This document shows, in pieces, positions 37,091 to 48,859 of a DNA stretch of 64,000 nucleotides. The position numbers and the translations under genes were made by a program. Each line of letters starts with the position of its first letter. Position 1 is the first letter of the stretch. The notes below the pieces were generated by a model. That model was given only the letters and a program-made list of their open reading frames with translations. It had not been told where the DNA came from and searched no databases. This DNA comes from Lepeophtheirus salmonis (lineage: Eukaryota; Arthropoda; Copepoda; Siphonostomatoida; Caligidae): assembly GCF_016086655.4 (NCBI RefSeq), contig NC_052136.2:8556001-8620000 (forward strand), written 5' to 3'.

Positions 37091-38260
37091 ACTTTCATGT
37101 TTTCTCCATCTCAAGAATAATAATAACAACTTCAGATTTTTTCTATATGACGGAAGGAGCCAGAGAGTACTTTATTCCGAAGATTGAACAGGAAAATGGG
37201 ATCCTGAGATTTATGAAGAGAGCCCCAAGTAGCCCTATAGTAGGATGAATATATATTTTCATGCGGGATCACATTTCCTTTAAGTACTTTTAGGTATTAA
37301 AAGTGAATTGACCCTTCGTACATCGTACGCTAATGTTTCTGAGAGCTAAACAACAAGGAAGGAATTACCTGAATTTTTATGACATCACACATCCTTCATC
37401 ATACAAAATAGTCTGTAATTATCTATATACAATATATCTAGGTATGAATATTATCTACGTATCCTCAAAGTGAGGAAGAAGCCTCAGGGATGAGGTGGAT
37501 AATATATTGATGCAATTAAGAATTCAAACTTTGGGAGGGTGCATTTTTTTATGTGAGGGAATTATAACGTTACCTATCTTTTTCCTTTTTACATGACGAA
37601 AAGACATATCTAAAGAGACATTGTCGAATAGTTTGTATACAAAGAGTTCGACAACGTAACAATCGATCTACCTAAGGCATTTCTATGCATTCAAAAATAA
37701 ATAAATAAATTGTGACGTCACGGACGGGATAAAGCTATATTGTTTAAACGTACTAAGTATATAAAATATTGTTCTATTCTGTTGACATTTTTCCACTTTT
37801 CAAGCAAGATCCTATTATGACAAAGGTGAAATAAGTTAAAAAATATTAGGGAGACGAAGTAACAAATCTGGGGAATGTGGCAAGATTCTCCATGGGGAGG
37901 GGTTGCTAGCCATTTTAAGGATTTCAAATTTCCTCTGTCATCTTTATTGGCTTCTTAATAGTTACAAGTAATAAATATTACTATGAACTTCTTGGGAGGG
38001 CCTGGGCCCCCTCGACTCCCCAGTTCCATCAACTATAAACAATATATGAGTATATCACTAAAATGAAATTTAGGGCCTTGTGTATTATACTAACGATTAC
38101 ATAATGAACAGCAGATGTGCTTCACTTTTTATAGAAGGATAAATTTATAATGCAGAACATAGGAAATAATAAAAATTGGTTTTTGCCATAGATAAGTTAT
38201 ATACTATACGTATATAAAATAATTTATTTGGTGATAATTAATATAATATTGAATATTTGG
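37091..38260. other. spacer, no gene seen
   Basis: No coding family or paired ends recognised. Confidence 0.5.
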
Positions 38261-40745
38261 TTAAATTATAATAAAACTTGAAATTGGCCGATTTGGCTTT
38301 TTTCCTCTTATTTTTTCACTTCCTCCAGTATTAAATTCTAATTGTGTATTGAGGTATCTTATTCGTATTATTGTCCTTGTCTTGGCGAAGAGATTCAGAA
38401 TAGCCTTGTCATACTTGCCTTCAAATGAGTCTTCCAAAACTTGACAAAAACGTTCGATTACTTTTGGATGACGATCTAATAGAAATGTAAACTGGAAAAG
38501 CTTCCATCAAAAATCATGATGGCACCATTCAAATATATATATCCATAGTGTCAGTCCATGATCATTCAAATATATGTCACTTGTCTTCTTCTCCAAATCC
38601 GGATATAAAAGTTTTATCTTGTGGGCAATAAAACCCGACACATAACTAAGCCCCTGAAAGTTGAGATCCCATTTTTTGAACTGATCTAGTTGATGGTTTA
38701 TTGCAAAATCCACGTGAACTTCATGAGGAATATCAAACGTAAATTCAAATTCTGAAAATCTTTCTTCACCAATTGTGATATCTAAGATGTCTCCAGTGAT
38801 TTGCTTTAATACGGATTCTTTTTCCTCTTAATTCTCAATTCTATAAATGCCATATTCTTTTTCAATCTGATTGCTCACCAAAGTTTCACAATTTTTTTCC
38901 AATTTCCAGAATTATCACCCTTTTCATTGCTCCAACGGCTCCAGGGTAATCCTTATCACCACCAGCACTTCTCAAACGGGTAAAAAAAAAATTCAATACA
39001 ATCTTGATTAGTTCTGGACATCAAAATGAAAGAAAGAGGACCATTAGAAATGAAATCATGGTATAAGGCTCGAGTTGATTTGATTGAAACTCACATACGT
39101 CTCTGCCATGGCAATTTACTCTTATTTCCCCTTCCAATGACCCTAGATGTATCCAAAAACAATTCCATTTTATCCAAGGCAATAAATTGATCTTCAAAAT
39201 TGATACCCAGTGCACATCTGAGCTTGACCTTGCCAGCTATTTACTACATCAAACCAATTATTGATTATTTCTACTTTTTTTCCTTGGATGTTGCTTCTTT
39301 ACTTTGGCTATGAATGGTGAAAGCTTTGGCTACTATATTACTCAAAACTTGTACAGCCAATCTTACTCGTTGTCTCGCTCCTCCTATGCAGTAAATGAGA
39401 AGAGGTTTAAGCTTAAAAGCAATTTTAAATTCTCTGGAATATGTCATCAATAATCCCTCAAAATCAGTCTTAACACGAGGGACTAATGTTCCATCCACTG
39501 CAGGAAACATAAACCTTTTGTCTAGTAAATGATTCTTACAGAGCTTGAGAAGATCAGGAGAATCAGGAAAAATGTAGACAACTCTGTCAATCCCAAATTC
39601 AGAACGAAGCATGTGGTTCCCAAGATCACAAACAATTGCTCTTATTTCAAAACTATTGCTCTTCATTTTCATTATGATATCATCAAACAGCTTCTTGGTC
39701 ATAGTGGTATCAAAAATAGAACCAGATCGGCTGTTTCCATTTCTCAACTAATCCTCTCATCATAACAACTTGAACTTTAGAGTGAGGCTCATATCTTTTC
39801 AGTTTTCATGTCAATATCATATTTTTTCTTAATTTGACATTCATCAAAGCATAGCACAGAAAACTTGTATTGAAATGTTTTGGTCTTGATAATTTCTTGA
39901 AGGACTTTGATGCTATCATCTTGAAATCCTGGATTCATTTTAAGATGTTGAAGTCATCTCTCTTGAGTTTGAATGCTTGGTATTTGCATGATTTTCTTCT
40001 GTCTTAAATATCCAATATCATCTTTTGAGTAATGAACCCATTTTTGGTTAGGGGTCAAAACTCTCTTAGCCTGAGCTGGAGAACATTTATCATAAAGAAT
40101 CCTTACAATTTTGGAGTGTTTCTTTTCCTTTGTTTCAAGTCGCTCGAGTTTCTTTGTGAGAATGTTTACCTTGACTTTTTGTTTACATAAATCTGCTTTT
40201 GTATTCTTTAATTCTGTTTTGAGATTATCAGTATTTTACAGAAAAAGGGAATGCTCTGTCTTTATCCCAATATCCTCATTATTTTGCTCTGGTTCCTTTA
40301 TCAATAAATTGGTTACCATTTGTTTGTTCTGTCTCTTCAATTCCCTCCTGGAACGAGGTGAAACAAAATCTACTTGATCTTCACTTTGATTATCGACACT
40401 GCTGGGAGTTTGAGAGGATGTTGATTCATGCAATTTTTTTGGGAACTTTTTATCACATTTATCCTCAGGCTTAGGAACAGTGGAAGTAGAAAGTATCAGA
40501 CTTGGTACTGCATCTGTTTTTTGCCTCTATCTGGGAGTCAAATTAAGAAGCTCATATTCCAGGTCCCTCTTGTAGCTTCCATCATTAAAGTGCATAAACA
40601 TATACATGTGCATTTTCTGCTTTAAATGTATCCTTCCATAGCAAAGATTCTTCCAAATGCTATTTCGAACCCTTATTTTTGAAAACTGTTGTATATGACA
40701 CCATCAGGACTTTTGCAACCGAAGATTGCACATATTTTATGACGA
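38261..40745 (-). pseudogene. P-element/THAP9-like transposase relic
   Basis: Minus strand, many frameshifts and stops. N-terminus: a THAP-like zinc finger with C-x4-C (KICAIFGCKSPDG near 40738), a W, then HFNDGSYKRDLEYELL and DAVPSL; the C of the usual C-x2-H is lost. Then a basic/coiled region, KWVHYSKDDIGYLRQKKI, and SVLCFDECQIKKKYDID with the probable first catalytic D (39842-39844). The longest open part (39271-39747, 158 codons) has KQPIWF-like context, FEIRAIVCDLGNHMLR with the probable second D (39625-39627), and FPDSPDLLKLCKNHLLDKRF, a strong P-element signature. Later: WFDVVNSW, RSAGGDKDYPGAV, GLSYVSGFIAHKIK and IRIRYLNTQLEF near the end. About 828 codons in all, close to THAP9 and P-transposase lengths. 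No terminal repeats found. Confidence 0.85.
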
Positions 40746-42451
40746 TTTTTTTTATGGGGTTGGACTCAGGAGGTTCCACCGAAATGATGAACTATTGATA
40801 GTAAAACTCTAACAAAATATCTTTCATATCGTTGGTTACCTCCTCTCCATGGAGATTCAAGTTCATTATTATTTAGATCCAAAGGATGTTTTATAATTAC
40901 ATTGGAAAGTAATTTATTTAATTCTCAGTCAAGTAAAGTATGAAATATTACTGAGTTTATTTTGATTTTTATCCCGTTCGTGACGTCATCTGCCCGATTA
41001 GCAATGTTAACTGAAATGCCAAGACCTTATATATAGGATATTTGGATCTACCATTTGAATTTAGTAGCGGATTTTTTAGTATAGTGTCAATAAGTATAGG
41101 CAAATTACGAAAGTGCATTTTTTATTTATCACCTTCTGGACTTGAAAATTTATACAAGCTATTTTTGAGTTCTTATTTCTCTGCAGTAGTTCATTTTACA
41201 GACATACAATTGACATATTTGGATTTATCATAGATCAATTAATCTACACATGTATCTTAAGAATAATTTAAAAAATGAGTTAGTAATGTATGTTGCAGTG
41301 AGAGCCTAGCTAAATTTTGGCTCCTTTTTTGAAAGAATATATGTTTAATTTTGCTAACTTTAGACACCCATCCCTCTAAAGTTAATAATGAATCAATTGA
41401 TTTCTAATTTTAAAAATATTGAAACCAAAGGTATATCTACACCCTGTATTTTTTTAAGCTAATTACGGGTATGTGATTACCCTCATGGTCGTTTTGGTGT
41501 GGAATGACACATACAAATATTGTCTATAATTTGTTTGTGAAAATTGCCCAAAATTATGATTCTATTGGTATACCTACATGATAACCCATTATTTGAGTAA
41601 TAGGAATTACAGTGTAGGCATGATAAAAGACGACTTTTTTCTCGTTACACAATAAAACTAAAATTACAATGCTCAATGATGGTAATCACAAAGCAATAAA
41701 AAAAACTCAATACGTATTATTTTCCATGCTTTGGAAATTATAGGAAAAAGAAATAAGGAAAAGAGGGAGAAATAAAATAAAATAAAAATCAAAGACTGCT
41801 ATTTTTTTCACTTATTTTATATATTATATTTTTTCAACAGAAAACTGAAACCACCAATTATATCAATACAATGATCATCCTACTATATCGATACTCAAAC
41901 GTAACATAAAATTTAATAGTTATTCTATATAAGTACTATTATATGGAACTAATGAAGTCAAAGTTTGAGGAATAAAAATGAAATTTTCCTATAGCCGAGT
42001 TTTTATAGAAGTTGTTTCAGAGCTTAAATCAATGTCAACGGACGAATTATAAACTTTAAAAATATTAATTGCCGTAAACTTTTGTTTAATCAATGATACA
42101 ATTCAAATACATATGTGGACCACCAACAAAAAGACAAGGTTAAATTCATGTTATTTGATGAATTATCATTCATTTCCATCAACAAGGATTATTCTGATGA
42201 TTCCTTTGAAGGTATCGAAAAATACACTTAAAGTTGGCAAAATTAATCTTAACAATTATAAAAAAGAGACAATAACCGATTTTATTTGATCAGGGTCATA
42301 TTGTTTCCAAATTAAGTCTTATATGGATTAAATGAATGCTTTAAAGGATAGTCAACATTCTTGGGTATCTGAACTCTATCCAATACATTTGAATACAAAA
42401 CCTATAATTGAGGTACATTGAACTATGAGACTGTACGTACCTATGTATACG
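40746..42451. other. AT-rich spacer, no gene seen
   Basis: The first 200 bp may be the start of the P-like element. No open frame with recognisable protein beyond it; an ACACCCTGTATTTTT string at 41440 is another possible Tc1/mariner end. Confidence 0.45.
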
Positions 42452-42453
42452 TA

Positions 42454-43031
42454 GAGAGTGGGAACTCAAAACTTGCATTAGTATTTAACTATGATTTCAG
42501 GGCCTTTATTTGTAACTATTACATTTCATTATGACACAAAACAACAGCTCAAACAAAATTAAACAGTTTTTTCCCCCCATATCTGAAAGTGTAAAAAGCA
42601 AAATAGGCAACGCATATGCTATCCTCTCTGCGCCCGTGGTAGTCCCACGAAATGTCCAAAGACTGTTGGCCTTTCCATCCAGACTGTCTACAACGTTAAG
42701 CAGTATATTAAGGAGTGTCCCTTCCCATACAGCCAAGAAGAACTCAAACACCTGCAGCAACAATATGGCTGCCTTCTGGCCTACCTCCATGTGGCCCATC
42801 CCTAACATCAAGCCCCTGCAGTTTGAAATCTCTTGAAAAATAATGCCTTCGTCGTTAAGAGCTGTTAATCTGTTTTCCGACGTTTTAAGACAGTTAGCAC
42901 TTGTGAGGGAGGACATATTAAATAGAAAATGTAGCTAAATATAGTATTCAAACATATCTCAAATTGGTTTTGAGTTGCCTATTATTGATTCTTTAAAAAT
43001 CACGTTTTTCTAGTTTTGATTTGTCACTCTC
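42454..43031 (+). mobile_element. mariner deletion derivative with both ends, 578 bp
   Basis: The left end GAGAGTGGGAACTCAAAAC and the right end (other strand) GAGAGTGACAAATCAAAAC match at 16 of 19 positions, and TA flanks both (42452-42453, 43032-43033). Inside are both ends of a transposase but not its core. A related copy is at 58437. Confidence 0.8.
42600..42925 (+). pseudogene. internally deleted mariner transposase (two ends only)
   Basis: The N-terminal helix-turn-helix reads RQRICYPLCARG, then TVGLSIQTVYNVKQYIKECP. Next come EELKHLQQQYGCLLAYLHV and, in another frame, NNMAAFWPTSMWP, which is the NMADFWPP block near the third catalytic aspartate. The C-terminus is FRRFKTVSTCEGGHIK before a stop. 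The first and second catalytic aspartates are missing. The 136-codon minus-strand and 101-codon plus-strand open frames over this stretch are shadows. Confidence 0.75.
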
Positions 43032-43033
43032 TA

Positions 43034-44427
43034 TATGATGTTAACCAGTTGATTATACAATTATCCTAGTCTAAATTTTTGTTTAATATAGTTTTTGTGT
43101 TATCTCACCTCACATAGTAATTATTTAATGAAATACAATGAGGTTCATCAACAAAACGGAATTAATTTACATAGTTTTTATAAACTCTGTCTGAATTTAT
43201 TATTGTTATTTTCATAACATCAATTCATAAAATGTGATTTTTAAAAGCAATGCCCTATAATACTGAAATTAAGGATTGCATGACTTGTGGTCTAATGATA
43301 CTATTTCTCATGCTACCTCACATAGGTACAACATCAATAACAAAAGAATTGAAGCTATAAAATTGACTGATTGGAAGTTCTTACAAGTTCATGTCATGAC
43401 AATGAGAAAGATATTATTATTAAACTATATTATATACAATGTGAAGCAATACTTTTGAAATTATACAATGGGCTTCAAAAAATAGAATTCCATGTTTTAT
43501 AATTGCCGTCAATTTTAATGGTTGTATTAGTCAAAATATATTTCATCATATCTAATGTAAGCCTATTATGATTAAATGTTTTTTTAGGTACATAAGTCCC
43601 TAACTAACTCCATTACAACAAACCTGATTTGACTACTTAATTCTTCAGAATCAAATTAAAAATCATGACAGGGCAAATTTTCAATTACAGTTCACCATGA
43701 AGTTTCATGAAAAGAAGAAGTCTTCAAAAAAGTTGTCACATAACATTATGTATGCATGTAAATATCTCAACCTTTCATTCAAAAAGATAAAGGGAAAAGA
43801 GTATTTTTTATAATGATGTTGCAGGTACGACAACTTCCCGAGGCACATCCATAATTCAAAAGCATATTCAAAATCTTATAATTCAACTTCAAAACACTAA
43901 TTCTCAAATTAGTATTTTTTTTGTCAAAATCCAATATTAGACATAAAAAGACATAGGAGGTTATTGATGAAATATAAATACTTTATATGTTGAAGAAACA
44001 TCCATGAGATATTTTGAATAATTCTAATAATAAAAGTTCAATAATATTTTCCAAATTTTAATAACTAATTACAAAAAAACATTTTTCGTTAAAAGATCAA
44101 ATCGTTATACATACCTTTATTACCAATAATATTGATGTTGAACTTTATTAATTACACATACCTACAATTTACTAGTTCAGAATCGATATAATACTCCTTG
44201 ACATCAATAAGCAATTAAATTATAAAATCATTTCAAAATCAATGTAGAGTACGAATAAATTAAATTTAGAATAGAAATAATAATTTTAGTAATAATTCAT
44301 GCATTACATTTGAAGTACTATTTTATTCAGTTAGTTACAATTTATTGCTGTTCACCGTAAAGATGTACTTGATAAAAATAAGCAAATGTTTAAGTAAAAA
44401 AAACGACCACACATCAGGGTATTTGTG
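43034..44427. other. AT-rich spacer; possible 3' untranslated tail at its right edge
   Basis: No gene recognised. On the minus strand AATAAA at 44341-44346 and again at about 44332 lie some 85-95 bp after the stop of the coding remnant at 44428 and could be its polyadenylation signals. Confidence 0.4.
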
Positions 44428-44496
44428 CTACAACATCAGCTTATGTTTCTTAGAAAAGGAATTGAAATTCTTATCAACACTTTTTTCATTTTTGTA

Positions 44497-45326
44497 CCAG
44501 GTGGTGGATTGAAATCTGAACACTTCAATAATTAATGAAGGCCTAGTTACATAAATTAATTCATATTTGGGCATATTAAAACATAAAAAAATTAACAAAA
44601 CAAAACAATTCTGAGCTTTTAAGCTTACGTACAAGTCGAAAAAATCATAATTGAACGTGATGCACGAATTTCCATTCGTGGACTCCAAGCAGCTGGGCGT
44701 CTCCAAGACCACATCCACGCCGTCGGCAAGTCGGAAACGTTGGAGAGAAAGATGAGCTCTCTCAATAAGGCCAAACTGAACCCAGAAAAGTTAAAGAACA
44801 CAGCTAAGGTCAATCTCCTCTAGTCCCTGTGAGTCTATGAAAAAAATATCGGGGTTTCACACCAGACTGTCTAGAAATCTATCAAAAAGTAGGTGGAAAA
44901 AGCCTTGTAACGGTGGAGATACCACTTTTGACACCAGAAATGAAAGAACCGTATATCCGTTGTTCCAAAATTCTTTTGAGTTCTTTTGAACTCTTTTGAC
45001 AGATTTGGCCCACAACATCCATGAAGGCCACACCTGTGACTACATCTGTTGGATACATGTCAAGGAGAAGGCCTGCAGTGTCTGTCTTCCAACAACATGG
45101 CCTTCAAACCCACTATAATCCAGCACTGGGACACCATAACAGAGGATTACATCTGCAGTGGGCCCCAGGCCTTCCGCTTTCGCCTGGGTACCATCATTGC
45201 CGCTACACTTACGATTAGAGAGCTCAGACACACTTCCATTTTTATAGAAATTATATATACAATAAATAAATTATATCTTGTTGAAGTTTAAAATTGAAAG
45301 TGTTCAAATCTTAATGGACTACTCTG
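44497..45326 (+). mobile_element. Tc1/mariner element, family A, with both ends (830 bp)
   Basis: The left end (44497) includes GGATTGAAATCTGAACACTT; the right end on the other strand includes CCATTAAGATTTGAACACTT, and TA flanks both (44495-44496, 45327-45328). The element is about 400 bp shorter than a complete one. Its insertion interrupts the coding remnant on the opposite strand. Confidence 0.85.
44640..45240 (+). pseudogene. family A transposase, core deleted
   Basis: The N-terminal region reads LQDHIHAVGKSETLERKMSS, then LNKAKLNPEKLKN, and a helix-turn-helix GVSHQTV with KKVEKAL-like continuation. The C-terminal domain is PTIIQHWDTITEDYICSGPQ, then AFRFRLGTIIAAT. Stops and frameshifts are frequent, and the block between, with the catalytic aspartates, is absent. 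Short plus and minus frames at 45021-45291 are fragments or shadows of this. Confidence 0.75.
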
Positions 45327-45670
45327 TACAATTCATCAATTTTAGAACAAAAACTAATTTCATCTTCTTCTTTGCATAACTAGATATTATTCATACGTGA
45401 GTGCAGAACATCTGTTTTAAAGTGGTTTGCTACTACATTTTTCCATTTACTCAGGCGGGCCAGGAATAGCCTGTCACCTGTGCAAACTTCTTCTAGCAGT
45501 TTCATCTTCTCATTTCCCTGTTTGACACTCCTTGGCATTGGCTCTTTTAGCATAATATGTATAAGTTTCGTACTTGCGTCTTCTTTGTATCAGTTACACC
45601 AGGCTCCGTCAAAGAAATCCCATATCACTCTCTTAATGTATCCTTTAGGTTCTCCAGACCACTTTTCATA

Positions 45671-46436
45671 CTATTTCATTTAAGATACATAAAAACTGAA
45701 ATCCTTAATGTAGGCGAAATCAAAGACAGTTGCAACAATTTTCTTTTCATTTTATTCAAATGCATAGAGTAGATTTGACTCTCGCACACCAAAATTTGGC
45801 AACACATACCAGCATATGTCGGCTTTGATTTGAATTTATTTAATTGATGCATTTTTGCCACAAATTATATTTGTATATAAATTGTCAAATGTTGCAACTG
45901 TCCCCGTAGCCAAAACAGTTGCAATAGAAAAAAAATATTAAATTTGAGCTAGAAATGGTCCAAACGAATCCTAATAATTTTCTTGAAGGAATTGATAGCT
46001 AGACCCCTAAAGATATTAAGTTATTAATTTTCAATATTTTAATGCACATTCATTATCACAACCCTCTTCTGGACCCTGCTATACTTAACATATATACTTA
46101 CTATGAAGCATAGATATAAAAAATAATGAATATAATTAACAACACCAGGAAAACTGTAACACCTGTCGTAACTGTTCTGTTTAGCTTTCCAAATTTCTCC
46201 TCACTGAGTGACTTTATAATTTTGATAAAATTATATCCACTGATAACAAAAGAATCAATCATAAAAATTATTTCAGTTACTGGAAAAATAGTTAAAAGGC
46301 GACCACATTATTACTATATAATAGTTCTCAAAATAACAACTTTTACTCCCCAAAAAATTTGAGGCTATAGCTTATTTGATGTTTTAGAAAAAAGTCAAGT
46401 TGCAACTGTTCCCACTCTATCTTCATATATATTATA
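45671..46436. other. spacer with clustered TTGCAACTGT motif
   Basis: GTTGCAACTGT or its complement occurs at about 45727, 45890, 45911 (partial) and 46397, each near a CCC run or A run. No gene recognised; the 78-codon frame at 46126-46362 has no motif. Confidence 0.4.
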
Positions 46437-46932
46437 TAGGGTGTAAGATCAAATCGAGGCATTTTTCAAAAATATTTAAACTGTAACTAAGTTACACATA
46501 TGTGATATGAATGTTAAAAAAGAGTTCATCTATGTATCCACCTCCAGCATCAATCACAGCCTCTATCCCCATCCAAAAGAATAAACAGGGGTTGATGAGG
46601 TAGTTCCTTGGTATGTTGGTCATTGTTTTCTTGATGGAGGTTATCAGAGATTCCTTGAATGCATGAGATGTTGGATTTGTTTTAGATTCTAAAACGTAGC
46701 CTCTGACAAAATAATCTATGAGATTAAGATCCCGACTACTGAGTAGTTATATTTCCTTTCAAAGGAAATCATAGTATTACTCACTCAGCCACTTCAGCAA
46801 CCTGTCTATGATCATCAGTCTGCAAAAGAGCCTTACTTTTGCACGTTCTGGATTGGGACCCCATTATCATTTGAAAGCTCGTGATAACAAAATGGCCGGG
46901 ACACACAAGCGTTGATTTGATCTTAACGACTT
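46437..46932 (-). pseudogene. mariner transposase C-terminus within a short element
   Basis: The left end GGGTGTAAGATCAAATCGAG and the right end on the other strand (CGTTAAGATCAAATCAACGC) share TAAGATCAAATC, with TA nearby on both sides. The minus strand encodes the transposase end: RDLNLIDYFVRGYVLESKTN, then HAFKESLITSIKKTM, PRNYLINPC and MGIEAVIDAGGGYIDELFF. RDLNLIDY is the block that carries the third catalytic aspartate. The N-terminal two thirds are missing. The end sequence resembles that of the 56417 element. Confidence 0.75.
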
Positions 46933-48859
46933 GTTTATATGAAAGTTATATCTTATATAAGTCCCAAGTTACATATTTACACCAAATAATATTCTGGTTG
47001 GACTTCAGTTATATTGAACATTCCATTAAATTAAGTTTATAAGCAAATCCATGTTCCCTTCTAAAATATATCATGTTATGTTGCATAATTCTATTTTTTA
47101 GAGATAATCTAAACAGGTTTGAGGGAAAAACTTTTTTTTTTGCATTCTATAAAATATATTTCCTATCTAAACTAATTAATTAAACGATGATGCAGTATGT
47201 GCCAAAAACTAAAAGCATATTTGCCATTGATTTAATCGAATAATAATAGATAAAAGTTGTCTAAAAACATGATCAATATAAGCAATGCGACAACACAAGA
47301 CTATATCAATAAAATATTTGATTGTTTAATCAAATAAAATTTGGCAAAATCATCTGCATTTATTTTTGGCATATGAGATAAGGACTTTTGAGCTTTTTTT
47401 TAAATCTTATTTTATATATATAATCCTTTTTGCACTTCCTGTTTATTTGATACATTTTTTGAAAACTAATATATATTTTATTTATATTTGTATATTATAC
47501 TGGTACTTGAATTTTTAATGTTGGGAAGGGGCATACTCCAAAAAAATGAAGAAATAAAAAGTTTCAGCCATATTAATCAATTTTTAGAGGTTGCGCATAA
47601 GCCAAAATAGAGCAATTTATACATCACATACATTATTTTAAATGAATGAACAATCTGTCAAAAGTGTGTATGTATTTTTCTTTAATAAGAATTAGGCATA
47701 TCTTAAAAAGTACATAAAGTATTGTTGTATTGTTTCTATGACCTTTTTATACCTACAAGATAAGATTATAAATCCGGAACAAGTTTAAACCTCAATATCT
47801 TGACAACATTATGATCAATGTTTATAAAAGTGTGCTGATCAGATTCAACTGACAAAATTGTATAAGGAAAAAATATAAAATTCTTGAGATCTCCCCGAAA
47901 TACAAACGCCGTACGGTCCTTGTGTGTCTCCTTCCGGGGCCCATGCCTAAAGAGATTATAAAACATAAAAACAAAGTATTTTGTAAATTGCTTAATTAAT
48001 TTTGGGAAATGAATTATAATACACTTTATTCTTAAAGTTTCCGGTTTAAAATCCCCCCCCTCTTTGTATATCAAAGGATCTTAACTTCATTTTTTTTTTT
48101 ACCATAGAAGGATTTTTTTTTGCAAAATGTATCTCCAACATTTCAAAAACAAAAAACAAATCGAATAGGCAATCTAATATACATAAAAATATTGACATAT
48201 TGTGTGCAAAATGTTGAGTTAATTTTTATTATAGGAAATAATATTCGCGTAAGGCCTACCAATTAGGATAAAAAGAAACAAGACAAGGATATATTTTTTT
48301 TTTTTTGCAAAGGACTAAATACATAATTCATAATATTTTTTATATTATGAATTACAAAGTAGCTTATTTATTGAATAAAAAATAGTTTGCAAACCAAATG
48401 TCGAGAAGACATAGTATCGAAATATGATACTGTGTCAAATATTGAAAATACCTGTCATATCTTATTAGTTAACAACCAGAGAAAAAAACTAATCTTAAGC
48501 AGGTATATTCTTTCTATTTTTCTATTATAAAATCTGGCAAAATTATGACCAATATCATGAAATATAAGTATGTTCTAAACACATATTTTTGTATTTATCA
48601 AAATTTATTTTCCAATCACATAAGGAAAAGATTGAATCTTATTATAGACATTCTTTGAACCTCAAGTCGTCTATTCCTTTGTAAAAAATACATTTCTGTT
48701 GAGAATTACATCAGGTTATTTTTACAGAAAAGTTTTTCTTGATTTTAGGATGACAAATTGGTAGGCGCATATAAAAAACAATAATTTTGCCAAACTTCAA
48801 CTGAATTATCATATGTCCTAGGTTAGTTAGTCATTGGCTTCTCTTTGAAAATGTTCCAA
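46933..48859. other. AT-rich spacer, no gene seen
   Basis: The longest frame (47766-48074, minus, 102 codons) has no recognised motif and no second copy; its C-terminal half is somewhat protein-like. Homopolymer runs are common. Confidence 0.4.

Larger units (their letters stand above)
44428..45670 (-). pseudogene. unidentified coding remnant split by a mariner
   Basis: Part one runs 45670 to 45327, part two 44496 to 44428, with a mariner inserted between them at TA. Ignoring the insert, the frame is continuous across the junction and holds about 134 codons. There are two internal stops (TGA at 45590-45592, TAG at 45380-45382) and a final TAG at 44428-44430. Visible runs include WSGEPKGYIKRVIWDFFDGA, LIHIMLKEPMPRSVKQGNEK, VCTGDRLFLARLSKWKNVVA and SVDKNFNSFSKKHKLML. 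The mix of W, G, D, P and C is protein-like. Just upstream, AAATAG at 45671-45676 could be a splice acceptor. I do not recognise a family; a host gene's last exon, a retrocopy or an older transposon are all possible. Confidence 0.5.

Noticed and set aside
42506..42916. 136-codon minus-strand open frame and overlapping 101-codon plus-strand frame
   Set aside because: Both lie over the deleted mariner at 42454-43031. The recognisable transposase blocks are in other plus-strand frames, so these are shadows.
47766..48074. 102-codon minus-strand open frame
   Set aside because: No motif, no second copy, and an AT-rich amino-acid mix over the first half. Kept only as spacer, though its C-terminal half is not obviously random.
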